Positions 45,080 to 55,901 of a stretch of 64,000 nt of DNA are shown here, piece after piece. This DNA comes from Sphagnum compactum. Its lineage: Eukaryota > Bryophyta > Sphagnopsida > Sphagnales. Within the stretch, counting starts at the first letter, position 1, and each line of letters opens with the position of its first letter. Position numbers and translations under genes: made by a program. Where the stretch lies: NCBI GenBank assembly GCA_965153455.1, contig OZ234493.1:9228213-9292212 (forward strand), written 5' to 3'. The notes below the pieces were generated by a model. It saw only the letters and a program-made list of their open reading frames with translations. It ran no database searches and was not told where the DNA came from.

Positions 45080-46940
45080 TGAGCAGTACCAAAGAAGTAG
45101 TTATTTAGCCAAAAAATAAAAAGTGTTTTGTTGAAATATTGAAGTTTAACCAAAAAAAAAAATTGGTTTTGTTGAAGGTGGAGGTTTAGTTAGGAAGTAA
45201 AAAAGTTTTATTGAAAGGTGGAAGTTTAACGAAATAAAATATTTAATTTTGCCAAGATATAGTGGTTCAACCAAAAAAAGATATTAGTTTTCCAAGAGGT
45301 GGAGGTTTAACCAAGAAGTAAAGGGGTTTTGCCAAAAGTGACGTTTAACCAAGAAAAAACTTCAGTTTTGTTAAAAGATAAGCCAATCAATATGGCTCCT
45401 TGAAAAAAAATAAAACTAAGCTAATAAAATGTAAAGGTTTTGATGAAAGGTAATGGTTTAGCCAATAAATAAAGAGGTTTTGTCAAAAGGTGAAAGTTGA
45501 ACCAAGAAAAAATATTGATTTTGCTAAAAAATAAAAATATAGTTATAAACTAAAGAGGTTTTGTTAAGAGATGAAAATTTAGCCAAATATAAATAGTAAT
45601 TTTGTTGAAAGATAAAGATTTAGCTAATAAAAGGTAAAGGTTTTGTTGAGAGGTAACAATTTAATCAATAAGTAAAGAAATTTTGTTAAAAGGTAAAAAT
45701 TTAACCATGAAAAGTTACTAGTTTTGCCAAAAGGTAAAAAGTTTAGCCAAGAAGTAAAAAGGTTTTGCCAAGAGATAAAAGTTTAGCTAAAAAGTAGAGA
45801 GGTTTTGGAAAGAACTAATGTTTAGCTTGGAAGTAGAAAGCTTTTACCCATATATAAAAGCTTAGCCATGAAAAGATAAAAGTTTTACTAGGGAGAGATA
45901 AAAGTTTTGTTGAAATATTAAAAATGCATAGAGGTTTAATAAGAAACTAAATAGATATTGTCAAAAGGTAGAGGTTTAACCATAAAAAAATAGGTTTTGG
46001 CAAGAAGTAAAAGTTTAATCAAGAAAAGATTACGACTTTTACCTAGAGGGTAAAAATTTAGCTAATGAAAACATAGAAGGTAGGTAGGAGGGGAGGTCGA
46101 TTATTAGTTGATAGGTAGGGCTAAGATGCAGGTTAGTAGTGTAGCTAGGTCAATAGGGTAACTAGGTGGGAAGGTTACTTGAAGGTTAAGTTTGAGAAAA
46201 AAATAGCTAAAAAAAAAACTCATTAATCAAAAACAAAAAAAAGTTGACTAATTAAAGCTGGATGAAAAAAATGCAACCCATCCAATGGACAGAATGACCA
46301 ATTGGTCCATCGGTGGGTGTTGGTTCACTTTGGCCAATAAAGTTATGTTTTGGATCATTTATGGGCCAGAGTGAACCAACCCCCATGACTACACCAGTTG
46401 GCCGTTCTAACCATAGGATGGGTTGGATGATTCACCTTTTTTTCATTTGCCTCTTTACCTTGCGTTAACCAACATCCTACCACAATCAATTTTTTTTGGT
46501 TGCTAACCTTTTGACCATTTTTTTTTGTTGCCAAAATTTTCCCAACCCTGACCTCCATACTATCCACCCACCTAGCTACCCTATTGACCTAAATCTTAGC
46601 CTTGCCTACAAACTAACAAACTAATCCCTGACTTACCTTGGCAAAATTCTTATCTCCTTTTGGCTAAACTTTTATTTCTTGGTTAAAACTATATTTATTC
46701 TTGGCTAAATTTATATCTCTTGGCTAAACCTATATTTTTTCTTGGTTAAACTTATATTTATTAACTAAATTTATATCTCTTGGCTAAACCTATATTTCTT
46801 CTTGGTTAAACATATATTTCTTGTCTAAATTTCTATCTTTTGGCTAAATATATATATATCTTAATGGCTAAACTTTTATCTCTTGGTTAAATCTATATAT
46901 TTTATTGGCTAAACATCTACATAATACCAATACATATGTA
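45080..46940. repeat. Large degenerate fold-back centred near 46350
   Basis: The left flank (45080-46080) is an irregular tandem array of GTTTTGCCAAGAGGTAAAGTTTAGC-like units. The right flank (46640-46920) holds the complementary TCTTGGCTAAAC units. Inside, 46274-46334 pairs with 46364-46425. Next outward, a GTAGCTAGG..CAATAGGGTA segment (about 46140-46170) pairs with its complement at about 46565-46590. The structure is much longer on the left. No ORF of note is present. Confidence 0.75.
45377..45409 (+). repeat. 33-bp exact match to the arm, embedded in minisatellite
   Basis: This block (core AGCCAATCAATATGGCTCCT) is identical to 42172-42204 in the right arm, and to the mirrored left-arm position near 12430-12462. 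The sequence on both sides is unrelated to the arm. Confidence 0.85.
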
Positions 46941-48249
46941 TGAATTTTTTTAATGTAATATTCATATATTCTACTTCTCCTTTTTATGTCATACTTTTAA
47001 GAGATTAAATTTCCACCAAACTATGGATGAGGGTATTGCATACCTAGGGCGACTCATGATGTAGTAGACTTGAATGGCAATGAACCAAGTTTCCACAATG
47101 CCCTCATGTTAGGATGGGTATTACTTGGAACATAAGAAAATCAACTGGCATTTTATGTTTTAGATGCAAGTATTACATAATTTTATTATACTTTTATTTA
47201 TTTTAAATATTTCTTGTCACAATGATGAAAGGATGGGCAAGGGTATTGCATGCTCGGGACCAATCATGATGTGATGAGAAACTTGAATGGTAATGGACCA
47301 AGTTTTTGCAATACCCTCATGTCAAAATGGGGCACCTATTGGAAATATGAAATGCGAATAACCCCAAGTCCTTCCTATAAAGGTGGCCGGATTGCACCCT
47401 AAACATGGGTTGGTTAATGATGTGGGTATTATAATTTCATCGGCTTTATGAAAAACCCAACATTGACAATAAAATATCAAGAGTTTATAATACATGCATA
47501 GTGAAATTGGTTTATGCACCAAGGGGTCATTTTATGAAGGTGGGCAATTTAATTATATATAAGTATTCAAATATAATATCTTCTTAAGGTTATTGTGCAA
47601 CTATTTCATGATAAGGATAATGAGAGTATTATATAGTCAATCATTTAATAATGAACTTTAACTTACATTCATGAAAATATTGCTTAAATGTTCTATAATG
47701 TCCACAAAATGTGTTAACCTTATAAGATGAAGGTATTATTCATTTTGTTTATGGTAAATGTAATCCATTTGTGGTGGAGGGGGGTATTGTGTGCAACATG
47801 GCATAAGGGGATCCCAAAATTTACAAAATTCATAATTATATTTCAAAATTAAAACAAGTGGATTGATACAAAAATGTCATGCCACCCCAAGCTATAATGC
47901 ATCAATACAAAATGGTGTGTACATGCACTAAAGCCTCACTATGGGTTCAACTACAATGATATATATCTATGATTAGTCATTTGAGGAGGATGAATTAGAT
48001 GCAATGCCCGTAGTGGTGCAATAGTTTGTTGTAGTTATTATAGCTTTTGTTACATCATGATGAGTGAATAATTGACAATGTTCAAGCGCAAGTTGAATTG
48101 CATTTACAACTAAAGCCTTTTTTGTTGTGCCCCAAAGCTTAACACACACAAAAATAATAATAATTAGATTCTGATTAAAAAATGCAAACAATGTAAAAAT
48201 AAATAAAATTAAAGTATGGAAATATATTGTTCATGAACAATTTTGCAAT
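46941..48249. other. AT-rich DNA with loose two-copy repeat
   Basis: A GGGTATTGCAT..ATCATGATGT..CTTGAATGG..ATGGACCAAG block occurs at about 47030-47110 and again at about 47235-47320. No gene is recognised. Confidence 0.5.
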
Positions 48250-51200
48250 TGTAATACTTGCATATTACATCCATTTCTTTGGCTTGATTGTGCTTATTAG
48301 ACTCCAATGTCCAATTTCGAACACCCCATGCAAGTTTGAGAGGCTTTGCATAGGCAACTATGGTTGCCTAAATTAGCTCAACAAGGTTATCATCCTTTTC
48401 AAGGCGTGCCCATGCACTTTGTGAGATGAACCCGACCCCCCATGCCAGAATCCCAATGATGCCCAACAAGATCTCGAAGGCTAAATGTACCAATAAAGGT
48501 TGCTTAACCTATTCCATTCACTACGCCAAAATGTGGTTTTTATGACTAGGACATGTTGCAACTACTCCCCAAAATAGTCATGTAGTTGTAAATGGACTTG
48601 AGTCGTAGTCATTTTGACGACTATAGTCATAATTGTGCGTATGTGATTAAAAATATGACTATGACTACAACTAAAGGTAATTATGACTACAAATATGACT
48701 ACACGACTAATGTAACCATTTAAAAGTAATTACTTGACCTTGTTTCAACAAGTTTAAAAAAAAACCTAAAATACATATCAACATGGTCAAATTTGTATTA
48801 GAATCCTAATTTACCTTAATTTAATATAATTTACATAATTCCAAATTTCATATATTTAAATTTAATTTAGTATGAATTAATATAAACCTAGTTTAATTTA
48901 AATTAATTTAGTTTAATTTAATCCAATCTTAATTTAACCCACTTAAGGCTAGTTCACCCTAAGTAGCCTATATAGTTTATCTTAAATAACACAATCTATT
49001 ATAAATAATCTTATATTTTAACTTAATGTAACATATTTTAACATAGGTAAGCTAATTTAATTTAGTTTAGCCAAATGGAACCAACTTTAACAACATTAAA
49101 AAATTTCCAAGTTTAGCCAAATTTAAATTAATTAACTCAATTTAGCATAGTTGGCATGAATTCCAAAAAATACATTAAAAAAATTTATTTGCCAAAATAA
49201 TTCAAATTTAGTCAAGTTTACTTGACCATGTTTAGCATAAATGTTTTCATGTAATTTGATTTCACCAATTTTAACCAAAATAAAACTTCAATGTCGAAAG
49301 TTTAACCTAAATGTTTTAATTTATCCAAGTTTAGCCTAGTTTATTAAAATTTAGCCAAATATATAACCACATTTACCTTTATTTTTGAAGATTTAACCAA
49401 ATTTATTCAATTTCAACAAAACAATTCAAATTTAAATAAAAATTTGCTTAGTTTAACCAAATTTAACCAAAATCATTTAGTTAAAAAAACATTATCTTCA
49501 TTTACCCAAGCTTAACCAAGTTTTAGCCAAGTTTATCAAAATATAAGAAAATTTATCCTATTTTTGTTAGAATAACCTATTTTAGCCTCATTTATATTGT
49601 TTTAACAAAAATTAAACAAAATTAATGAACTTTAGCTTTAGTCTAATTAAGTTTAATCTAAATATCCGATTTTAATAACAAAAGAAACATAATTCAAACA
49701 ATTTCATGTTATTTAAACCAAATTTAAGAAAGTTTTACTATATGTATCTATGGGTTTAGGATTCATAAATTTAAAACATATTAAATCTATATGTAAAATG
49801 ACCTTTAAGAAAATTTGATTAATATAATTTTTAAAATATAAATTTTTTAATTTTTTTTGTATTATGTATATATTAAAAAATCAGTAAATATTTATATATA
49901 TATAACATTGCATATGTATGTGTATATATTGTATGAAATATATAGATTTTTATAAATTAAAAATTATAAAAATTGACATAATGAAAAACCACTATAATTA
50001 TAAGGTTATATTAAGTGGTTGGATTATATTAAATATAATAAAATTAATTGGTAAATATCTTCTTTTTAAATATCAATTCTATTAATTAATTTACAATATA
50101 CTGAAAATAAATATAAAATTGGAATTAATATATGATTATTAAACATGATATAATGAAAATTAAATATTCGCATATAAAGTATAAATATTGAATATATGTA
50201 CATATATGTATACGTATATTATAATATGTGTATATTATATATATATGATACATAATATATATTAATAATATCATATTATGTTAATATTTCAGAATTACAA
50301 AAGGAATTAAAAATATTTAATGTTTTATATTCAAATTATACATATATTTATTAAAGTTTCTCATGTATTGAAACATAACAGATATGTTAAAATTTTAAAA
50401 ATTCAAAAACAATTTTCTGTGTACAAAATTTGTTATTTGAATTTTTAGTTGGTTCACATATGTAGATTATGCTCCAATGTTTTTAACAATTCATATTCGT
50501 ATTTTCATTTGAGTAAGTATTGGTAAAGAAATTAAATTTTAAACTTTGTATTTTTATACATTTAAACATTGGAACATGATAAAGTTTTTATGTGGCAATA
50601 TTGTGTTGCATGTAATGTGGTAAGTGGATGGCAAAGGCCTTCAACCAATTCAAGAAGGCCCAAGGATCAATACTTGTCCCCACCATGTCGACCAATTTGA
50701 CCATGTTGAATATAGTAAACTTTGACCATTGCTATGATAATGACATATAATACAACAATTTTTATATGGTTGTATATAAATTTTATACAATTCATGTACA
50801 AACCATACATATATATATAAGTATAATTATTTTGTAAAATCAATATTTGAAAACATAGTTAAATATTAATATAATAATATATAATTTTATTATATACAAA
50901 ATATATATTATATATATTATATATAAATAATATTTTGTAGTCGTAGGTGTAGTCGCAATGGTGGTTATGTCTATGACCATCTTAGCGACTAGTAGCATTT
51001 ACAATGTGGTCTTTTGGACTACAGAGTCATGTAGTCACAAGGAGTTGCAAATGGCATTTATGATTAGTTTTTTAGTTGTAAATGTAGTTGTAAATGCCAT
51101 GTTTTTGGCATTGTGATTTGTTGCGCTTGGGTCAAGTTCATCCCATTTTAATTTCACTTTCTTCTTCATTCGACCAAAAGCATTTTTCTCATTTCACTTT

Positions 51201-51440
51201 TGCCTTGCATGTGGGTTGCTCAAAATATGAACATTCATAGAACTGTGGTCTTGTTGCCTGTGCCCCCTATGATGAGAAAATGGATGCTTTAATCTCCTAA
51301 TTTGCATTCAAAGGGAGGGTTTGCTCCAAGTGTTTACAGAACAACCATGTGGTTGCATAAGAACTAGTGGATGCACCACCTTGCAACACCATTTTGAGCC
51401 TTTGTGAACCCATTCATTGTCCTCCATTGTATCTCCATGT
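48250..51440 (-). pseudogene. Third, diverged copy of zinc-finger relic, split by CACTA element
   Basis: Flanks 48250-48515 and 51116-51440 are homologous to right-arm 38700-38970 and 38970-39270, in the same orientation and contiguous once the CACTA element is removed. The minus strand of 51290-51400 gives SSYATTWLFCKHLEQT, keeping the Cys and His positions better than the arm copies do. Upstream stops and frameshifts show decay. This copy is clearly older or faster evolving than the arm pair. Confidence 0.65.
48519..51115. mobile_element. Nonautonomous CACTA-type element
   Basis: The left end is CACTACGCCAAAATGTGG and the right end, reversed, is CACAATGCCAAAAACATGG. ATT flanks both sides (48516-48518 and 51116-51118). 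Subterminal ATGACTAC/GTAGTCAT motifs are repeated at both ends (48545-48705 and 50935-51100), like the transposase-binding repeats of EnSpm/CACTA elements. The interior is extremely AT-rich with no transposase. The matching unoccupied site is seen in both inverted-repeat arms. Confidence 0.85.
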
Positions 51441-51489
51441 TCATCTTGAATCGGAGGAAGAACCTTTAATTGAGGTGGTATTACAACTT

Positions 51490-51775
51490 AAGAGGGTATT
51501 GCATCTGGGCTATCCACCACACATGTAATAAGACGAGGGTATGGACTAAATCAACATACATAATGTGGAATTACATGTATGCTAACCACCATAATTACAA
51601 CAAGATGAAGGTATTGCACTAAAACAACGTACATAGAGTGGAATTACACCTAGGCCAACCACCACAATGACAAAGCAATGAGGGTATTACACTAAATCAA
51701 CATACATAATGGGGAATTACATTTAGGCCACCCATCACAATGTCAACAAGATGAGGGTATTGCACTAAATCATAA
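51490..51775. repeat. 73-bp tandem repeat, about 3.3 units
   Basis: GAGGGTATTGCACTAAATC-like blocks lie at 51535, 51607, 51680 and 51753, each followed by CAACATACATAATG and GGAATTACA. Confidence 0.85.
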
Positions 51776-52194
51776 CTCTAAATCAAAAAGGATGAAAGCA
51801 TTGTGAACCAAAAACCAAGGAAATATTATATTATGTGCAAGAAACTTGATTCGAAATGTTCAGGTATTGTTACAAATTTTTTTTGACAAAAAACAACCCA
51901 TTTCATTTTCACATAGAGAGTAAGGATGGGTTTTGATGTGACCGTATGCATTTTTAGAATGCACCTTTCATGACATACCTTGAGAAGACATGGCCATGTA
52001 TACTACAATTACTTGTTTTTCAATTGTATTTGGCACCACTTGTTTTACAATTGTATTTGACACCTTTTGTGCCTTTCATGCATGTTTCCTTTGAATAGCC
52101 ATATTAAGACAAACTAGAAGACCTTAAAAGGGGAAAAAATCATTAATATACATTTTTTGTCTGTTGCAACAAAGTAAGGTAACTTGAGACATAG
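51776..52194. other. Unassigned DNA
   Basis: No gene is recognised between the two tandem arrays. A short TTGTATTTG-CACC phrase is duplicated near 52025-52065. Confidence 0.5.
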
Positions 52195-53425
52195 GAACAC
52201 GAAGAACAAGAAGATGACGACAAGTTGGCTTTTTGTCATTTTTTTGTAGTTGAAGAAGAAGACAACGACGAGCAAATTAAGTTCATTGTCGTCTTCCAGA
52301 GCACAATAACACAAAAAACAAGAATATAACAACGAGCCAAGCTTGTCATCATCTTCCGCAGTTGAGCAACAGGAAGAAAATGACAACGAACATTTGTTTG
52401 TCGTTGTCTTTTGGAGCACAAGAACACGAAGAGCATGAAGATGACAACGAACTTGGCTCATCGTCCTCTTTTGCAGTTGAACAACATGAAGAAGATGACA
52501 ACGAACATTTGCTTGTCGTTGTCTTCTAGAGCATAATAACACAAAGGAAAGGAAGATGACAAGGAGCTGGCTCATTGTTGTCTTTTGCAGTTGATTAATA
52601 AGAAGAAGAACAAGACGACGATGAGAAAAAACTTGTCATCTTCTGGAGCACAATAACATGAAGAATAGGAAGAAAACAACAAGCTTAGTTCATCATCGAG
52701 TTGAGTAAGAAGAAGAAGAAGAAGAAGACAAACATTTGCTTGTCATCGTCATCGTCTTTTGGAACACAATAACACGAAGAAAAGAAAGACGATGACAAGC
52801 TCGCTCGTTGTCGTCTTGTACAGCTAAGTAACAAGAAGAAAAACAAGACGATGACGAGTAAAAGTTCATTGTCATCTTCTAAAACACAAAAACACAAAGA
52901 ACATGAAGATGATGATGAGCTAAGGTTCATTGTTGTCTTTTGCAATTGAGTAACAAAGAAGATGATGATGATGAACATTTGTTCATCATCATATTTTGGA
53001 ACATAAGAACACGAAGAAAAGGAAGACAACGACGAGTTGGAACACAAAAACACAAAAAACATGAAGATGACGACGAGCCAAGGCTCGTTTTTGTTTTCTA
53101 TAGTTGAATAAAAAAAAAGAACAAAAAAAAAAGGAAGATGATAATGAGTTGGTTTGTTGTCGTCTTCTGGAACATGGGAACACAAAGAACATGAAGACAA
53201 TGACGAGCCAAGCTCTTCAATGTTTTCTGCAGTTGAACAATAGGAAGAAGAAGACAATGATGAACATTTGCTTCTCATCGTTTTCTAGAGCACAAGAGCA
53301 TGAAGAACAAGAAGATGACAATGAGCTTGGGTCGTTGTCCTTTTTACAATTGAATAATAAGAAGAAGAAGATGACAATGGCAAATCGAAGTCTGTTGTCG
53401 TCTTCTAGAGCTTTCTAAGACAATG
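52195..53425. repeat. GATGACAACGA minisatellite, about ten units
   Basis: Irregular units of about 115-125 bp contain GAACACGAAGA, GAAGATGACAACGA, GTCGTCTTCTGG and TGCAGTTGAACAA blocks; for example ACATTTG(T/C)TTGTCGTTGTC recurs at 52389 and 52504. Each unit is partly self-complementary. Ser/Cys/Phe- or Glu/Asp-rich open frames here are by-products. The array occupies the position equivalent to the arm minisatellite at 40995-41470. Confidence 0.85.
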
Positions 53426-54820
53426 AACTAAAACTTAAATTACTTGAATAAGGGTGGGCCATGGTCTTACTTGCTTGGGTTGGAGTTGGCGATGGAACTT
53501 TTGGTAGGCGATGATGGTAGGTGGCAATGGAGTTGAACACAATGATGGACCCTCTTGAGCTGCTAACCTTGATGTGATGGTGGGTCCTTTTGAGTTGCTA
53601 GAGTTGCTGCGATGATGTTGCAATGGTGGGACCACACAAGATGGAAGAGGGTTTGCAAGGGAGGGAAGGGGATTGGTAGGTTTGTAAACGAGTTTGAAAA
53701 GAAAAAAAGGCCCAAAAAAGAATGATGATTTAAAAAAAACTGCTGAAATGAAATTGATGCAAGTGTGGTTTGCCAACCCAATGTGGGTGGATGAAACCCT
53801 TTCCATCCAAAACGGGATTGGTGCAGTCATGGGGGTTGGGTCACTCAAGCCTCATTTGTGTTCATATTGTCCAATCCATCTTCTATTAACCCTAGTTTCA
53901 GTTAACCTTGAAGCCTAAGCTCATTTTACAACCATTTTACTTCAACCTTAGTAAAAAATGTGGTCCAATCTATTCATCCATGAATCAAACTTCAAATCCA
54001 AATGTTGGATAATGGATTCAAAGTTTACAAATTCATAGTTTTTTGATAAAAAAAAAACTATAATCATGTAAAGGATGATGAGATAGAAAAGCTAGATTGA
54101 GCTCTATAGCATTTTGTAAGGTTTGCCCAAGGTTGGGTTTGAAGTTGCATTGATGAAGATTAAAAATTTGACATGGATTAATGCATGATTTTTGCATATG
54201 GCACTCACATTGACTAAGTTTCACTCATAAAGGAAAAGAAGGTTTCAAGTCAAAATGTGGTTCATGAAGTCTTGCAAGTTTTGGAACAAGAATGTCAATG
54301 TGAGGATCCTTGAAAATGAGGAATAAATTCTCAATACTAGAACTCATGGTTCAACTTTTAAACGAGCTTTCAAAGTTAGACCACCTAGGTTAGGAAGGTT
54401 GACTAGGGTTGGGTTTTTCCCTTGAGCATTCCCCATTCACATGTGGCAAGGCATGGGGGTTTTTTTTTTGATAAACTCCTCCCTAAATCCACTTAGGTGT
54501 GTTTGATTAGCAAACCATTATTCAAGGCGTGCACCCAAGCAAAAAAATACAAATTAAAAAATAAAGTCCATCTAGATTTAATGTTTTAGGTTGTAGACCT
54601 GTAGTGCAAGAGTTCTTGAACATTGAACAATTTTGTGAATTTTGAGTAATTTTTGTCACTGAAAAATCATTTAAATTTATTGATTTTTTCAAAATTGAGA
54701 TCTATCATAAGGTCCCCTTCACACTTGGGCCAGGGGCTCAGGCCATACTAGTAAACATGAAAAATGAGACACAATAAAGTGAAAGACTATTTATAAAAAA
54801 ATAAAATAAAAAATTGTGAT
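53426..54820. other. Distal part of third repeat copy, then unassigned DNA
   Basis: Around 53810-53860, AAAACGGGATTGGTGCAGTCATGG..GGGTCACTCAAGCC resembles right-arm 42005-42045, extending the third copy to about 53.9 kb. Beyond that no gene or repeat is recognised. The minus-strand frame at 53435-53848 has no known motif. Confidence 0.4.
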
Positions 54821-54824
54821 GTTG

Positions 54825-55100
54825 CACTGGCGATCATCCACAAGGAGATTTAGCCATGCATGTTTGGCTACAGACCAGGTATGAAAGTAGAAATTTATTA
54901 AAATCCTTTTTTATACACCGAACTAGCCTACTTTGCTTCAACAAATGTGTATAGAAACCATACCGAATTTTTAGAAAAATTTCATCAATTTATGGCTTTT
55001 TTTTTTGGGTTCCTTTTTTCCCCCAAAAAGAATATTAGACAGAAAATTAAAATTTGGCAAATTTTTTTTCGCCAAATGGCGAAAATTCTCCTACCAAAAA
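54825..55100 (+). repeat. Dispersed repeat upstream of the VPS2.3-like gene
   Basis: The block begins GCGATCATCCACAAGGAGAT and continues TTTGGCTACAGACCAGGTATGAAA, related to 33503-33570, 3087-3140 and the sequence upstream of the mpaB-like gene. It may be a transposon remnant incorporated in the promoter region. Confidence 0.55.
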
Positions 55101-55129
55101 AAACGCTGCGAATCTGCGGGCCAGTTTAC

Positions 55130-55901
55130 TCATGGCGATGGAGCTGCTCTAAAACGAACTCAAGGTTTTGCCGCTTAGATAGATCCACACTTTTTTTGGT
55201 GTATTTTCTGAGAGAAAGAGAGAGAGAGAGAGAGAGCCGTTTGCAAACGCACATATGAAAGAGCCGTTCGCTCACACACACTTTCTCTCTGCTGTTTTTC
55301 TTCTTCGTCTTCTTTCTCAACACCAAAATCCCAGGCACCAATTGCTGCTGCTGCTGCTGCTGCTCTCTACACATACATGATTGCTTCTTCTTCTTCGTCT
55401 TCTTGTCTTCTCTTCTTTCACCGTTCCCAAACTATTATTGTCTCTGTTCTTTCATAGTTGGGAAACTATTGTTGTTGTTGTTACTCACTGTGTGTGTGTG
55501 TGGTGTGTGTGGTGGGTGGTTGTGTGAGTGTCTGTGTGTGCATACATTAGTGTCTTAGTTGATCATTTTAGTCTGTTTTAAAAGAGTCAGTGACGTTCAA
55601 TTGGGTGTTTTTTTTTGGGGTCGATCTGTTATGGTGGGAGAGATCCAACCCACTTTGGTGTCTTAGGGAGTGTGATGGGTGAACCGCATTTCTGCATTTG
55701 TCGAGAGAGGCTGGAGAGAGGAGGGAAAGGACGGTTTCTTGTGTTTTGGGGTTCTTGTTTGAGTGGATTGTTTTGGGTGTCTGGGGTATTTGGGTCAGTA
55801 GTTCCGGAACAAACGCAGAACAGGAGGGGGAGGAGGGCGCTGTGAGAGAATAACGGAAAAGAAAGAAAGAAAGAAAGAAAGGTGGTGGACGACGAAGGAA
55901 G
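55130..55901 (+). promoter_or_regulatory. 5' leader/promoter region of the VPS2.3-like gene, with short uORFs
   Basis: The region contains an AG run (about 55211-55236), seven TGC units (about 55343-55364), GT-rich stretches (55490-55545) and a GAAA repeat just before the start codon. Three upstream ORFs start at ATG 55377 (26 codons), 55631 (11 codons) and 55675 (56 codons); all end before the main ATG. The transcription start and any leader intron cannot be placed from sequence alone, so whether the uORFs are in the mRNA is unknown. Confidence 0.5.

Noticed and set aside
52195-53425. Possible CRISPR-like array or a Glu/Asp-rich repeat protein
   Set aside because: Unit lengths and sequences are irregular, no conserved repeat with unique spacers exists, and frames are interrupted; it is a minisatellite in a nuclear genome.
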